From Paraspadella gotoi (taxonomy: Eukaryota; Chaetognatha), in assembly GCA_051294375.1 (NCBI GenBank), contig CM119266.1:3352030-3416029 (forward strand): DNA of 64,000 nt. Reading direction: 5' to 3'. The first letter of the stretch is position 1. Each line of letters opens with the position of its first letter. This document shows, piece after piece, positions 1 through 12,300 of the stretch. The position numbers and the translations under genes are program-made. Below the pieces are notes generated by a model that ran no database searches, was not told where the DNA came from, and saw only the letters and a program-made list of their open reading frames with translations.

Positions 1-119
1 GAAAACGTGATGATTATTATTAAGTATTATTCATATCATAAAAATCTTAAAAGTATAGTGATCTCGCCAGACGTTACTATCAAAGAAAATTAATAGAAAA
101 AAAAAAGATTGACGCGATA

Positions 120-1345
120 AAAATTATTTACGTAATAGTAATTGATTGATTTATGTAATAGTAATTGATTGATTATGTAATAATAATTAATTGATTTACG
201 TAATAATAACTGATTATGTAATAATAATTTATTATTGATGCGATGATAACCAAATATTGATGCGATGATAACCAAATATTGATGCGATGATAACCAAATA
301 TTGATGCGATGATAACCAAATATGATTCGATGATAACAAATATTGGCGATATAATCATTCATTGAGGCGATGATAATCATTCATTGAGGCGATGATAATC
401 ATTCATTGAGGCGATGATAATCATTCATTGAGGCGATGATAATCATCATTGAGGCGATGATAATCATTCATTGAGGCGATGATAATCATTCATTGAGGCG
501 ATGATAATCATTCATTGAGCGATGATAATCATCATGAGGCGATGATAATCATTCATTGACGCGATGATAATCATTCATTGACGCGATGATAATCATTAAT
601 TGACGCGATGATAATCATTCATTGACGCGATGATAATCAATTAATCATTCATTGAAGCAATGATAGTCATTAATTGAAACGGTGATAGTCATTCATTGAT
701 GCGATGATAATCATTCATTGAGGCGATGATAATCATTCATTGAGGCGATGATAATCATTCATTGAGGCGATGATAATCATTCATTGAGGCGATGATAATC
801 ATTCATTGACGCGATGATAATCAATTAATCATTCATTGAAGCAATGATAGTCATTAATTGAAGCGGTGATAGTCATTCATTTGATGCGATGATAATCATT
901 CATTGAGGCGATGATAATCATTTCATTGAGGCGAGTGATAATCATTCATTGAGGCGATGATAATCATTCATTGAGGCGATGATAATCATTCATTGAGGCG
1001 ATGATAATCATTCATTGAGGCGATGATAATCATTCATTGAGGCGATGATAATCATTCATTGAGGCGATGATATCATTCATTGAGGCGATGATAATCATTC
1101 ATTGAGGGATGATAATCATTCATTGAGAGCGCGATGCTATAATGATATTATTGAGGCGATGATATCATTCATTTGAGGCGATGATAATCATTCATTGAGG
1201 CGATGATAATCATTTACTTAGGCGATGATAATCATTTATTGAGGCGATGATAATCCTTTATTGAGGCGATGATAATCCTTTATTGAGGCGATGATAATCC
1301 TTTATTGAGGCGATGATAGTCATTCATTGACGCGATGAGACATTC
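120..1345. repeat. 22-bp minisatellite array with higher-order structure
   Basis: About fifty head-to-tail copies of a roughly 22-base unit whose core is GCGATGATAATC followed by ATTCATTGAG. The left end (about 120-330) uses diverged units with AACCAAAT in place of AATCATTC, and before that an AT-rich precursor with GTAATAGTAATTGATT. A distinctive segment containing AATCAATTAATC, GAAGCAATGATAG and a CGGTGATAG variant occurs near 625 and again near 808, so about eight units were copied together as a ~183-bp block. Short open frames here are only translations of the repeat. No gene is seen in 1-1490. Confidence 0.95.
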
Positions 1346-1492
1346 ATTGTAATTAAAAACAAACAAATGCGTGTATGAGTGAGAGAGAGAGAGAAAGAAA
1401 AAGAAACAAGATAGATAAGCTGGACAGCCGCTGCAGAACGAACTCGTTTTTAGACGAATGAGAAGAATGATTTTGTCAATTATATATTGTAA

Positions 1493-1600
1493 TCATCAGT
1501 CAGAAAAAGAAGTATCATCAACTTTTTCCCCAATTCCCTTTTGAGACGGATTTTAAAGTTTTGTTTTACGGCCTGAACTTTTTTTTTTCGCCGCATTGTA
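1493..1600. mobile_element. Small inverted-repeat element, internally deleted copy
   Basis: Starts with ATCATCAGTCAGAAAAA and GAAGTATCATCAAC and ends with a T run plus CGCCGCATTGTA. The same start, middle (TTTAAAGT, GCCTGAAC) and end occur at 8822-9070, so the two are copies of one family. It lies just downstream of the TMX3 stop codon. The size and the missing coding capacity suggest a non-autonomous DNA element; that class is inferred. Confidence 0.5.
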
Positions 1601-1626
1601 TGTCTCACTCTCTCTGCCCCTTCTTT

Positions 1627-4600
1627 TTAACCTGGCCCGTCGTCGATGGCCTCCATGCAGCACAAGGCATAAACCACGAAGGAAACGACGAGAGAGGGGG
1701 CGCCGACGACGACGCAGGCGAGGACGGGACTTTCCAACCAGACAGCGACGATGGTGGAGGATATCTCGTGGAGAAGACGGCGAAAGGTCATGAGGACCCC
1801 TCGTCCGCCGGAGAGAGGCTCGCGTCCGTGGACGACGCGGAGGACGAAAGCGTCGAGGATCTTTTCAAGATTCGCGTCCGAGGTTTTGGCAGAGTCAACA
1901 CGGAAGTCGGGCGGGAAGGGGGCCGCCGCGTAGAGAGAAGTCTGTCAGGGAGTGTAAATTAAATTAAAAGAACGATAAACCAAATAATAATTAATGTCTT
2001 CCCCTATTTAATAAGAAATCGGAAAGATTGGCGGTGATACATCTTGGGTCGGCATTAAAAATATTTCAAAGGAATCCCGTCAGGGGTAGCACAAGTCAAA
2101 CAATTTCTCATAATTTAATTTCTCTATTTCACTTGTCCCCTCACGACGCAATCCCCTCCAACCAATCTCAGCGACTCACATTAGGCTGAAGGGCGACGAC
2201 GGCGGGGGGCGTCACGTAGCCGACGGTGAGAGACGCGACGAGGACGAGGTCGTGGGTGAACCCGAAGCGGACGCCCTCTTTCGTTCCTTGGTCGTCGTCG
2301 AACGAAGGATTCTCCGTCATCTTGCGGAGCAGCGTCTTCAGTCTGGCGAATGAAGAGGGGAAAATAAGAAAATAATGGAATGGGGAGGAAAGAGAAGATA
2401 AGAGAAATGAGGTCGAGTAACATTATAATGTTTATTTCAGCGGCAGTAAATTCCGTGACAGAATTTAATCTGAAATCCTAGCAGCCATTTAATCTTAACA
2501 CACATTTAAAACTTAACGTGTTATCCAAAATTGTTTCCTTTAGCCATTAAAAAAAAAAAACAATTTTTAGAATTCCTAGATTTATAATTGTATATTTTAA
2601 AACAAACGGGAGGAGAGTTTTCGTCAAAAATGAAGGGAACGGCAAGGATCGTCGGCGCTTCGGACTGCGCGGTGGAAAACGGGGACGCCAGAGGTTATTT
2701 GACGTCTTCGTGTTGTGAGAAATAATCGGGATTTTTGGTTTACATGAAACAATTTAGTTTCGGCGAACCTCAATCAAAACAACAACAACGTTTCCTTCGC
2801 GCCGCAGCCAATCATAATTCCACAAGGGTGAGGATAAAAAAATTGACGCAAGAAAATTACAGGATCCATCTCAATTATTCACAGATACATTTTATTATTT
2901 AGACTTATATCAGCGAATCCAAATTTTTTTCGAACCAAATGACCCACAGTCAGACGGCAAATCAGAATTCGCCGTGCAGTTCTGGGACTTACGTCGACAG
3001 CCACGTCGAAAAGAAGGGAAATCAAAAGGAGTTTTTCGTTTGCATCAAAGTAAAAATTAAAACTTTCAATAAATTCAAATCTAATTAAGTCTATTTCAAC
3101 TTGATTCACATTCAGAAACCCGACATAAATCCGTGTCTCGATATGGAGCACCGCGCCATTTACTCGGAGCAACAAATTCGTTTAGATCAAGTGAGGAAAA
3201 GTTTGCTGTAAACAAATAACTTTTTATGATATCTTTTTGTTTGTTACCAGGGCTTGGACATACTGGACCGGAACGGCTTAAACTACAATCTTGAAATCGA
3301 CATCAATCACGACACCATTTTCATGGTCCGTAATCCTAATAATTACGACGTGGACGAAAAAAATTTTTAAAACCTCCCCATAGGCTCACATGTCCAAACT
3401 CCTCTCTAAAAGCGGCTACTTCTTCGACTCCGTAGTCAACTTTCGTCCTAACTACGACTTTGAAAACTCGCGCATCGAAGTGAAGAACCCCGAGATCACC
3501 CCCGACGTCTTCAGCAGCCTCCTCGATCTTATCTACTTTCGGACGGTAAAGACCTGTAGAGAGGGTCTTCAAGCCATCGGTCGGGCCGCTCAGATCCTCG
3601 ACATGGCCGAAGTGGTCAAGGCGTGCCAAGAGCTTCAAGACCCGGCGTCGGTTCAATCTCCGCCTCCGCCGATGATGCCGATGCCGCCGCCAGGAGGAGT
3701 TCCCGCGCCGCCACCTCCGCCGTTTGCGGGGCCGGATCCGACAGTCTGCCCACCACCTCTCCTTCCCGGTCCCTGCGTGGTGGGCCCAGAGGCGAACCAC
3801 GCTCACGCGCCGATTTACCCGGGAGAGGAGGTACGATTTTTGGCGATGATTTCTAACCCAACACACTCATAGTAGCAAAATTTTTCCCCACCAGTTCCCA
3901 GTTAGTCTGCCGCATCCGGTGACAGGATTTCCTCATCACCATCATCATCCTATCCCCCGTCGGCGAAAGGCAAAGACGTGTTGTCAAGGGAAAAACTGCG
4001 GTCATTGCAATCCGTGCATCACCACGTGCAAAAATTGCGAGGAAGAGAGGTTAATATTAAATAATGAGTGCCATTTCACAGCTTATGTACTTTTTAAACT
4101 GATAAACTAATCACTTTAAACCGCCGAGACTCGACTAAGACAAAACTTTTTTTTTATTGCACAGAGAGGATTTCCCGCAACCGGAGCGCAGAAAACCTTT
4201 GGATTCATGCTGCGTCTCTAATGGCGGACAATTAAGCGATTTGAATTTAAACGAGTGTCACCCCGACGGTTATCGCGGTTCGTGAGGATCATGGACTGTT
4301 GAACTTGTTGAATAGGAGTAAAAATTATTGAAGTTTTCATTCATCATTCAAAATTTTAATGGGTCGCCGCTCGAAAGTTCTTTCACTCATTCCTGCTTTT
4401 AGCGAATTTTGCTTTTGGAAAGGTTTTAATACAATTCTTTTCTCAAATATATTTTTTCATTATCTCTAATTATTTTTTCCGCAGACGATCGGTGCGACTT
4501 CTCTTGCGAGGACGGGACCCCACCCTGCAAGACAGCTCTTCAACTGCTCTTCGACGCGATGGATAGAGGGGCCAACGAGCAGTTCCACGAGGCCTACAAT

Positions 4601-6786
4601 ACGCTCATGGACAACTTCGTGCAGATTTCGATGTCAAAGGATTTTCTAAATCTCAATCACCATCAGGTTAGAGCGGAGAACTTCTCCATTTTTTAATTGC
4701 AAGTCTCACTTTCTAAAACAGTTCACTCCACCCGCAGCTGGTCTTCATCCTGTCATCAGACAGCCTCCGCGTCCCGGATGAGATGTTCGTATATCGCGCG
4801 GCGCTTCGGTGGATGCAATTCGACCTCATGACCCGACTGCATCTCGCCGCTAAAGTGCTCAAGCCCATCAGATTCAAGCTGCTGACTTGGGAGCAGCTAA
4901 AGGTCAGGAGAATCTAAAAATCTTGACGTAAATGTCGGTCGTCTTCACTTTCCTCAATCTTTGATCTTCGATCCTCGAATCTTCAGGAGGTCCAAAACGA
5001 GGCTCTCTTTTCAAACGAACGTTCCGTCCACGCTCTCCTCAAACCCGCTCTGTCTCAATACAGAAGATCCGGAGGCCAGAACGGCGCATGCGCCGAGATG
5101 TCGAGATGTCGCCGTTACGTCGACAGCGAAAAAACGCGGCTAAATTAGGAATAATGGTTATGTAGCAGTACATAGTTATAATGAAGCAGTTGTGTAAAGT
5201 GTCCATTCAAATGGTTTTCAGTAGTAAATTAGAAGTAGTATATTAGAACTTGTATGTAAACTTTTTTTATTACGTCCCGACAAGCCTCTCTGATATCAGA
5301 CAAGTGTAGTTTTTCCATGAATATCATCGCAGGAGTATCAGTCTCACCAAAAGTGGAACCGGATCGGATCAGCAGATTCCGACTCTATAATTCACTTTGT
5401 CGGTCCGTCGGTCCCATCCCTAAATCTTGTCGGTAAATCATTTTTATCACATCAAAACATCATATTATGGTAAATTAAGCAAAATAACGATGTCCGTCCG
5501 TCTGTCCGTCCCCCCTTAACAAAAAACAATTACTCGTGATTGGATGGATTGGAATGAAATTTTATGTGTGGGTACTGGTTAGAAAAGTGTGTGATTGAGC
5601 TGGATATAAAGTTTCGATGGAATCGTGTGAGTGGAAATCAGTTTAAATTGAAAAAACAAAAGTCACATTAACTTAAATCTTTTTTACTAACTTTAACCTA
5701 CAATTACTCGAATTAATCATAATTGGATGGTTAGATTGAGATTAATTTTTGTGTGTGGGTAGGAAAGTGTGTGATGAAGCATGATATAAAGTTTAGATGG
5801 AATCGAGGAGTAGAAATAAGTTTGCATGGAAAAAACCCAAGTTGACTTGAATTTTTATTATTTGTACTTACTCATGAATGTTTTAATTAATTAATTAATT
5901 AAGTAAAAAAATGATGCAAATTTGAAAAATGATGCAAGTTAAAAAAAGAATGCATATTGAAAAAATGATGCAAGTTAAAAAAAGGATGCTAGTTAAAAAA
6001 AATGATGCAAGTGGAAAAAATAATAAATTAAAAAAAATCATTTGTACTTTATTTGTAATTATTTATTCAACTATAGTATTTATTTATTTGTTTATCCATT
6101 TATTTATTTATTTATTTAGCTGATTACCGCTTATTTATCGTGGGCAGATCCGTCATTGTTTGCTCAAACTTGTCGTGTAATGTTTTAGGGTGGCCTCTTT
6201 TTTTGCACAGGAATGTAAACAATGTTGTAAGTGATTTAAAGATGAACGTGCATCGAGTCAGCAAGAGATCAGATTCGTTGATTCTGTTTTCGCCTTAGTG
6301 TCAATAATCTTCCTCCTGAAAATATATTTCTCTCGATTCTCATTTCACTCCTTTCTCTTCGCTTCAAAGTTCAAACGCTAACTTATTTTAAAAACAACAT
6401 TCAGTGAGAATTTCACACTTTCCGCACTTTCCACACTCGATTTCCTGTACAATTTCTCCTTCCCTTCCCCTCCTCCTACGAGCGGACCTTTTATTGATTT
6501 CCGGTTCGACTTGACCCGCCGACGGTTTTTCCAGGACGGCCAAGATGGCGAATCGCCGCCCCGACGACAACTTGTCCAGCGAACTGCCGCCAAACTCCAT
6601 CAGCACCGGCCATTTTTCTCGCTCCATCCACTCGTCCAGCCGAGACGAGAGTTCGTCTTCGGCGACGTTAGATGGCGCTGAAGGATAAAGAAAACTAATA
6701 GAAACTTTTAACATTAATTAATAATTACTAAATGGATTAACTCCGGTTGTCATTTTGTTCATAGCGATCGCAAGAGAAGCCGGTGA

Positions 6787-6833
<47 letters not shown>

Positions 6834-8488
6834 ACTCGGGCAGTGCCCTTGCTCACTATCTTCAATCGCATTCACAATCCTTTCTGTCCGCAACATGTCT
6901 CTGTTTTTGTGATTTCTACCCGATAATAAAATGCGGGTGGCTTACCAAGGCCATATCAAAACCTTAAAGTTCCTCATTTCCTGTTCTGATCCCAAAATAA
7001 AGCTGTATTAACTTCCCAAGAGGTAAGTTCATGGGGCAAGTTCTTTCTTACCAAAAATAGTCTTTTCAAAATACAACGCCAGATTTAAAAGTCTCATCAC
7101 CTTGGAAGAGCTTGATTTTTCCGTTGTCCTTCATCGCCACAACCGTCGGTCGCCCAGTCTCCGTTTGATGAGATGGAATTTCCGCGGGAAGTTGGTTCGC
7201 GCTGAGGAAGAAGGCGTCGAGGCGCATGCGCGATGCTAGGCGAGAGTAGGCATGCTTTTTTGGGAGGAAGGGGAGAGTGAAAGGAGAGAGAGAGAGTGTG
7301 AGGAATGGAAAGGGGGAGAGAGAGGGACAAAAATAGAGCGGGGGAGAGAGATAAAAAGAGAGAAAGAAAGAGGGGAATAGAGAGAGAGAGGGAAAAGAGA
7401 GAGAGAGGGGAAAGAGAAAGGGGGAAGAGAGAGGGGGGAAAGAGAGAGAGAGAGAGAGGGGAAAGAGAGAGAGAGAGGGGAAAGAGAGAGAGAGAGGGGA
7501 AAGAGAGAGAGAGGGGAAAGAGAGAGAGAGAGGGGAAAGAGAGAGAGAGAGGGGAAAGAGAGAGAGAGAGGGGAAAGAGAGAGAGAGAGGGGAAGAGAGA
7601 GTGCCGGAGAGAAAGAAAGAGACACAGAGACAGATACAGACTACAGAGAAAGAAAGAAAAGAAAAGAAAAAAAGAAAAAAAGAAAGATTTTGAAAAAGAA
7701 ACAGAAAAAAGAAAAAGAGAAGGAAATCGAGAAAAGGACGATCTACAGCGATTGTCTCTCACCATCATCGGATGCCCCTGATCGCCGGCGTACACGAAGA
7801 TGACGATGCTGTCGGGCAAATGGGCGGGCAGACTCTCGCGAATTTTGCCGCCGTCGGGCACGTGTCGGACGGGCGGAGCGGAGGCGCGGAGGGCAAACTG
7901 CGTGAGGGCGTTGGCAGTTCTGTCTCCGTCGTAATCGAGGACTTCGGAAAAGAGGAAGCTGGTGGATTAGAGTTGGAAGAATATCACTATCACCAAATCA
8001 AACTCATTGTAGCGTACCTCCCGATTAATTCTAATTTTAAATCTTACAATTTAATCGTGGGAAAGCCCCTGATTTGGTATTTGGCAGTCCCTTCTGTCCA
8101 ACGCGTTCCGTCGATCCGTCCAACGTGGACGCCGGATGGACGGAGACGCTTCGCCGTCAATTCGTAAACGGGCGCCATCTGTTTGCAGTATCCGCACCAA
8201 GGAGCGTAGAACTGAAAAGATTATTTATATAGTTTATTTGATTAAAAGCTATATGATTATTTTTCATGATACCAGGAAGTATTCTCACCATAATTAGCCA
8301 TGGGACGTCGGTGGGTCCATTCCAGAAGCTAAAGATGTAATTTACGTAAAAATAAATAAGTTTAAAATAAAATATTAAGCAAACAAATTTTCGCTTTCGT
8401 TCACTTACGAGTCAGTAAGTTCGACCACATCCCCTCCGCTCGCTAACGCCGCCAAGGTTAGGACTGTATGTACAATTATCAGGGTCAT
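1627..8488 (-). CDS. TMX3: TMX3-type membrane-anchored protein disulfide isomerase, 8 exons
   Basis: Exons on the minus strand: 8409-8488, 8289-8328, 8048-8211, 7763-7958, 7101-7254, 6488-6677, 2180-2342, 1627-1941. They join in phase to 433 residues (human TMX3 has 454). Order: signal peptide (about 1-18), thioredoxin domain with active-site CGYC at 46-49 and a cis-proline at 91 (GFPT), two inactive thioredoxin-like regions, then one membrane helix (about 402-424). The family is an ER-membrane thiol-disulfide oxidoreductase acting on folding secretory proteins. The line-up with TMX3 continues through all exons, including the VVELTD start and the YRGxRT-like DYDGDRT segment. Odd points: the active site is CGYC instead of CGHC; the tail after the helix is only about nine residues and lacks the dilysine retrieval signal of vertebrate TMX3; exon 6 uses a weak donor (GTCCGC) and exon 5 a weak acceptor after an A run. 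Intron 6 (2343-6487) contains another gene. Confidence 0.9.
2939..5148 (+). CDS. BTB-BACK domain protein with proline-rich and Cys-rich linker, 9 exons
   Basis: Exons 2939-3049, 3116-3190, 3251-3325, 3384-3830, 3895-4049, 4165-4277, 4485-4666, 4738-4902, 4987-5148 join in phase to 494 residues. A BTB fold covers about residues 65-160 (FMAHMSKLLSKSGYFFDSV is the typical H..LL..S.YF helix). Then come a proline-rich stretch (about 165-235), five consecutive histidines near 250, a cysteine-rich segment (CCQGKNCGHCNPC and following, about 262-284) and a BACK-like region (about 325-440, with VYRAALRWM near the W/V positions typical of BACK). No Kelch repeats follow. BTB-BACK proteins usually serve as substrate adaptors for Cullin-3 ubiquitin ligases; that role is inferred. 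The start is the first ATG of the upstream open exon; an alternative internal ATG lies at 3143. The exon ending at 3325 uses a weak donor (GTCCGT), but the phase and the BTB alignment support it. The gene lies entirely within TMX3 intron 6 on the opposite strand. Confidence 0.82.
5149..6377. repeat. TMX3 intron remainder with dispersed and tandem repeats
   Basis: No coding exon is seen. At about 5515-5850 two diverged ~170-bp units lie in tandem; both carry ACAATTACTCG, GATTGGATGG, TGTGTGGGTA, GTGTGTGAT and GATATAAAGTTT. From about 5910 a short AT-rich minisatellite follows (unit close to AAAATGATGCAAGTT), then a TTTATTTA run and a segment GCTGATTACCGCTTATTTAT…GGCAGATCCG (about 6119-6155). 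The same minisatellite plus segment recurs at 29945-30320 and 55010-55345, so it is a dispersed family. Confidence 0.7.
6791..6832. repeat. (CT)n microsatellite in a TMX3 intron
   Basis: About 21 uninterrupted CT dinucleotides between TMX3 exons 5 and 6. Confidence 0.97.
7262..7625. repeat. GA/GGGGAAA minisatellite in a TMX3 intron
   Basis: Tandem units of about 19-20 bases, (GA)5-6 followed by GGGGAAA, with GA-rich flanks. On the transcribed minus strand this is a very long polypyrimidine tract (CTCTC…TTTCCCC) upstream of the exon that starts at 7254. It could serve as an oversized polypyrimidine tract for that weak 3' splice site; that is inference. Long Ser/Leu or Arg/Glu open frames here are repeat translations. 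Confidence 0.9.
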
Positions 8489-8821
8489 GTCACTCTAATA
8501 TTTAAAATAGGCTGCTGGTTTCTCAGACACGAATTACCTGTTAAAAACGTAAACAAGTTGCGACCCATAATTGCCGATCGAGCGGACGAGTGCCTCGAGA
8601 GATCCTGGATGAGTCAGAAGTGCGAACTACACCCGCAAATACGACCGAGAGAGAGGGAGGGAGAGAGAGAGACTGCGGCGGAGAACTTTGTGTTCATTTG
8701 GTCGAGACTCTCGAAGTCTGTAGCGGAGGGTGAGGCCCTCTGTCGTTTGTAATCACGAAACATGAATGACTTTTGTTTTATGATGAAAACTGACACAAAC
8801 TATATAAAAAAACAAACTTTT
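8489..8821. other. Upstream region of TMX3, no gene seen
   Basis: Sequence immediately 5' of the TMX3 start (minus strand). It contains a short GAGA tract (about 8645-8672) and moderately GC-rich DNA that may include the 5' untranslated region and promoter. No TATA box or other specific signal can be argued. Confidence 0.4.
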
Positions 8822-9070
8822 ATCATCAGTCAGAAAAAAAAGTATCATCAACTTAACCTCCAAAAATCACTTTTTCCTAATGCCATTTTCAGACTCCGAC
8901 TTTAAAGTATTGCTTTATTCTACTGCCTGAACCAATTAATTTTTTTCTTGCACCAATCGATAGCTTTTTTAAAAAGCTATACTTTTTATAAACATTTTCT
9001 CAGAATTAAAAAAAGAACTAGTGGGGTATTTAAAGATAACAAGTGGCTACTTTTTTTGCGCCGCAGTGTA
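8822..9070. mobile_element. Small inverted-repeat element, longer copy
   Basis: Begins with ATCATCAGTCAGAAAAAA / AAGTATCATCAACTT, as at 1493, and ends with GGCTACTTTTTTTGCG-CCGCAGTGTA. That end is the reverse complement of the sequence starting at 13320 (TACACTGCGGCCC, A run, GTAGCC), so it behaves like a terminal inverted repeat flanked by TA. No transposase frame is present. A Tc1/mariner-like non-autonomous element is a reasonable guess, not proven. Bases 9072-9140 then carry a diverged copy of the dispersed AGCTTATTTATTAAA…GGATAATTTTTATATTGG repeat. Confidence 0.5.
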
Positions 9071-9367
9071 GGGGGTAGGGGCAAAATAGCTTATTTATTA
9101 AATTAATGGATAATTTTTATATTGGTAGTACCAATATCATATGAAATTGTTACGAAGTTGCTAACTATGGCCTATGGGCTATGGGCCATTTTAAAACTAC
9201 GATTAAGATACAACTATTGCATAGGAAGCTTTTATTAAAAAAAAAACAAAACAGAAAATTGATAGATGCTAAAAATTTTTTCACGCTACTGTAACAAAAC
9301 TAATTCTAAACAACAATTATACGTTTTTTTGTTAACTAAATATAACACAAAAAACATTGAATAATAA

Positions 9368-12300
9368 TTAAAAATCTTGGCTCCATTCCGTGGCGGCTTT
9401 ATAGGATGGAGGTCCGTCTTCTTCCAAACCGTATTCCATATATCTTCTGTACGACGGGACCGGAGAAGCAAGTTGTCCTAAAATCAAAAAGAGCAATTGC
9501 ATATGTGAAATTATTTATACTTAATTAAAACAAAAGATGTTTGTGTGCTTCTCGAAATGAAGCTCACCTAATTTCGTGACTTGAGCTTCTTTCGGTTCCT
9601 CCCGATTTCTCTCGTTCCTTTCGCTAATTTCCACCCAATATTCCGACTGCTGGTTCTGTCCAGGCTCGACCAAATTGTTGTTGTTACCGGCGTGGTTGCC
9701 ATGGTGAGAAGGGCGGTAATTAACCTGCGGGCCGTTCCCAACCCTCTTCCGTCCTGCCTCGGGCGTTCGGGCGGATGGCCGCACACTCTTGGAACCCCTA
9801 GGAGTCCGCGGGCTTCGGAGCCTTTGATTAATAGCGTCTTGCGCGCCCTGAGCGCTTCGCTGCGGCGTGGCCGGGGCTTGGGGAATATGCCGCCCCTGTC
9901 GGGGAGTCGAAGGCAGCTGCGGTTGGGTCAGGTTTCGCGGCGGCTGCACGGACGACCGCGTCGGCTGAGGAATCTTCGACGGAGAGTTAAGATGCCGCGG
10001 CTGAGAATTCGGCGGCGGAATACGAGAAGTTCGCGGAATACGGGGCTGCGGCGGCGCTGCTGACCGCGGCTGCTGCTGAAGCGGAGCCGCCGACCATTGC
10101 TTCTGCTGCTGGAGAGGTTGCCCATACGATTGCGGCGCCACGTAAACGGGAACGGCTTCGTTGGAATGATAACTGGAAGAGGGACGAGATCTTTTGGTGA
10201 AGGTCGCGTCACGGCGAAGTGTGACGCCCTCTGGATTTACGGTGACATCTCCGTGATTGGTCAAAGGGACGGAATTCGTGGCGAACTGATTGGCGACAGT
10301 CGCTGAGGATTCGGTGGTATTATTGCTTGGAAGGACGGAGACTGCGCCTGATTGATAATACGCATGATTATGAGAGATGTGATTGGCCGAGCAGTTGGCG
10401 GAGTTGTGATTGATGGAAACAACTCCAGCCCGATCGACCGATGATTGGCTGGCGGAGACGGCAGCGCGTTCGGCGACGGCGTTGAGGTCTTCGGCCAACG
10501 CGTCCGCGGCCGACGAGTAGTTGGCCTCCAGCATCGCCGAATGGCGCGACGCCACATCCCTGGAAGACCTTGTCAACTGACGAGTCGACGACGACAGTCT
10601 CTGTAACAGACTAGGGTTCGACGAGTATTGAATCTTGAGTCGCTGCAGCTGCTCCATCGTGTCGTGACGGGTGACTGGAGGCGTGCCGAGGTAGACCGGG
10701 GAGAGATAGTCCGGGATGGAGAATGTGGAGGCGGTGAGGCCTTTCGATCGATGCTTCAACAGGCTCTCTCTCGATTCGGTCTTCAAGGCGTCGCGTTGAC
10801 GAGGTGCTGGATCCGGTTTGGCTTCCCGTTGGAGACTGACGTCGGAGGCGGCGATTTCCACGGTCGGTTTGACGTCGGTGGCGTCTTCCAAGTCGGATTC
10901 GCGAAGAGCAGCGGCGAAGGCGGGCGAGGCGGAGAATCCTGGAGTAGAAGCGAAAGTCGGCGACTCTTCGTAGAGGACGGGACGTCTAGCGGGAGATCTG
11001 GTCGGCGTTGGCGGTTTCCATGCCGGCGGCGGGGACGCCCATTGCGCCGCGGAATTTCTAAGGGCGCCTTGATCGCCGGAAACGGCATCGATGCTGGCTC
11101 CATTGGGCGAAGGGACGCCGTCGAAGCTGGGATCAGCGTGAGGACTGACGCGAATGACGTCACGAATCGGCGTCCGCGGATTTGATCGTCGGGAAGTGGA
11201 AGGCGTCGTCGGGGGGCGTTGCGGATGCAGGACGGGATGGTTGGGCGCCGCGGGGTTGTAAGTGGTGGTGGATATGAAAGCGCCGTGGGGGGTGTAGGGT
11301 CGAGGGGGTGGAGCCTCGGCCGGTGTGTAGGGGCGTGGCTGTGAAGCGAAGGAAGTGTCGGTCGTGATGGGAGTGCGGCGCGAAGAGTCCGAGACTAGAA
11401 TCAGAATGGATAGAATTTGTATTTATTTTTGAATAATTTGACATTTTTAGTTTATAACTTCACCTTTTGAGAGGAAAGAAAGTTAAACATATATGGACAA
11501 CGAATCCCAGCGTTACCGAAAAGAACGACTGATATAGTGATAGACAAGGAGTTTATTCCCTTCCCAAAATAAAAATTTTGTTTCAAAGTCAAAATCCCCT
11601 TCAATTTGCCAGAAAATTAAGTTTGCGTTATTATTGTAAAAAGAATTAAAGAGAAGTAAACTTACAGTTAATTTACGTTAAAGTAAAAGTAAAAGTAAAG
11701 TCAATCCAGCCTGAAATTAAAGGTTAAATGTTAAATGTTAATTAATAATTTAGATATTTCTCTTTGAACTGTTACTATTGTAAGAGTGATGGAGGCCTTA
11801 AACCACCAAAGCCTGTCCAAAGTCAGGGGCAAGATAGCTTATTTATTAAATGAATGGATAATTTTTATATTAGTTGTACCAATTTCATTCAAAGTTGGAA
11901 TTCGGTTTCCTATTTTCGACATCGATCGCCCCCCCCCCGCCCCCTCCCACCCCCCGGGGGCTTGGGGAATTATAGAAGGCAGGAGAGGTCTTTCTTAAAA
12001 AAGCTGGAAAGGGGAGAATCGCTCTTGGGCAACTTCCAGATTTTCACCCTTCTTCTCTCTTAACCATTTCTCGATGATATTTCAACGTGAGTCATCCACG
12101 ATGGTTTTCGTCGGTTTAAAATACGTGAAAAAAAATTTTGTTTACTCGATTGTGAACACGTGATGGGATTCGAGCCTCTTATGAAATTACAGTCATTTTT
12201 TTTTTCTTCACGTTACGCACACATCACACCCTCGCTATCTCGCTTCGTATCTTAACCAAAAACCATCTTTGCTTACTCAATACTCAATACTCTTCCTCAC

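Noticed and set aside
120-1345. CRISPR-like array
   Set aside because: Units are contiguous without unique spacers and the genome is eukaryotic; it is a minisatellite.
7097-7861. 254-codon minus-strand frame rich in Ser/Leu/Phe
   Set aside because: Its first 30 or so residues are a real TMX3 exon, but the frame then runs through the donor into the CT/TTTCCCC minisatellite; the rest is repeat translation.
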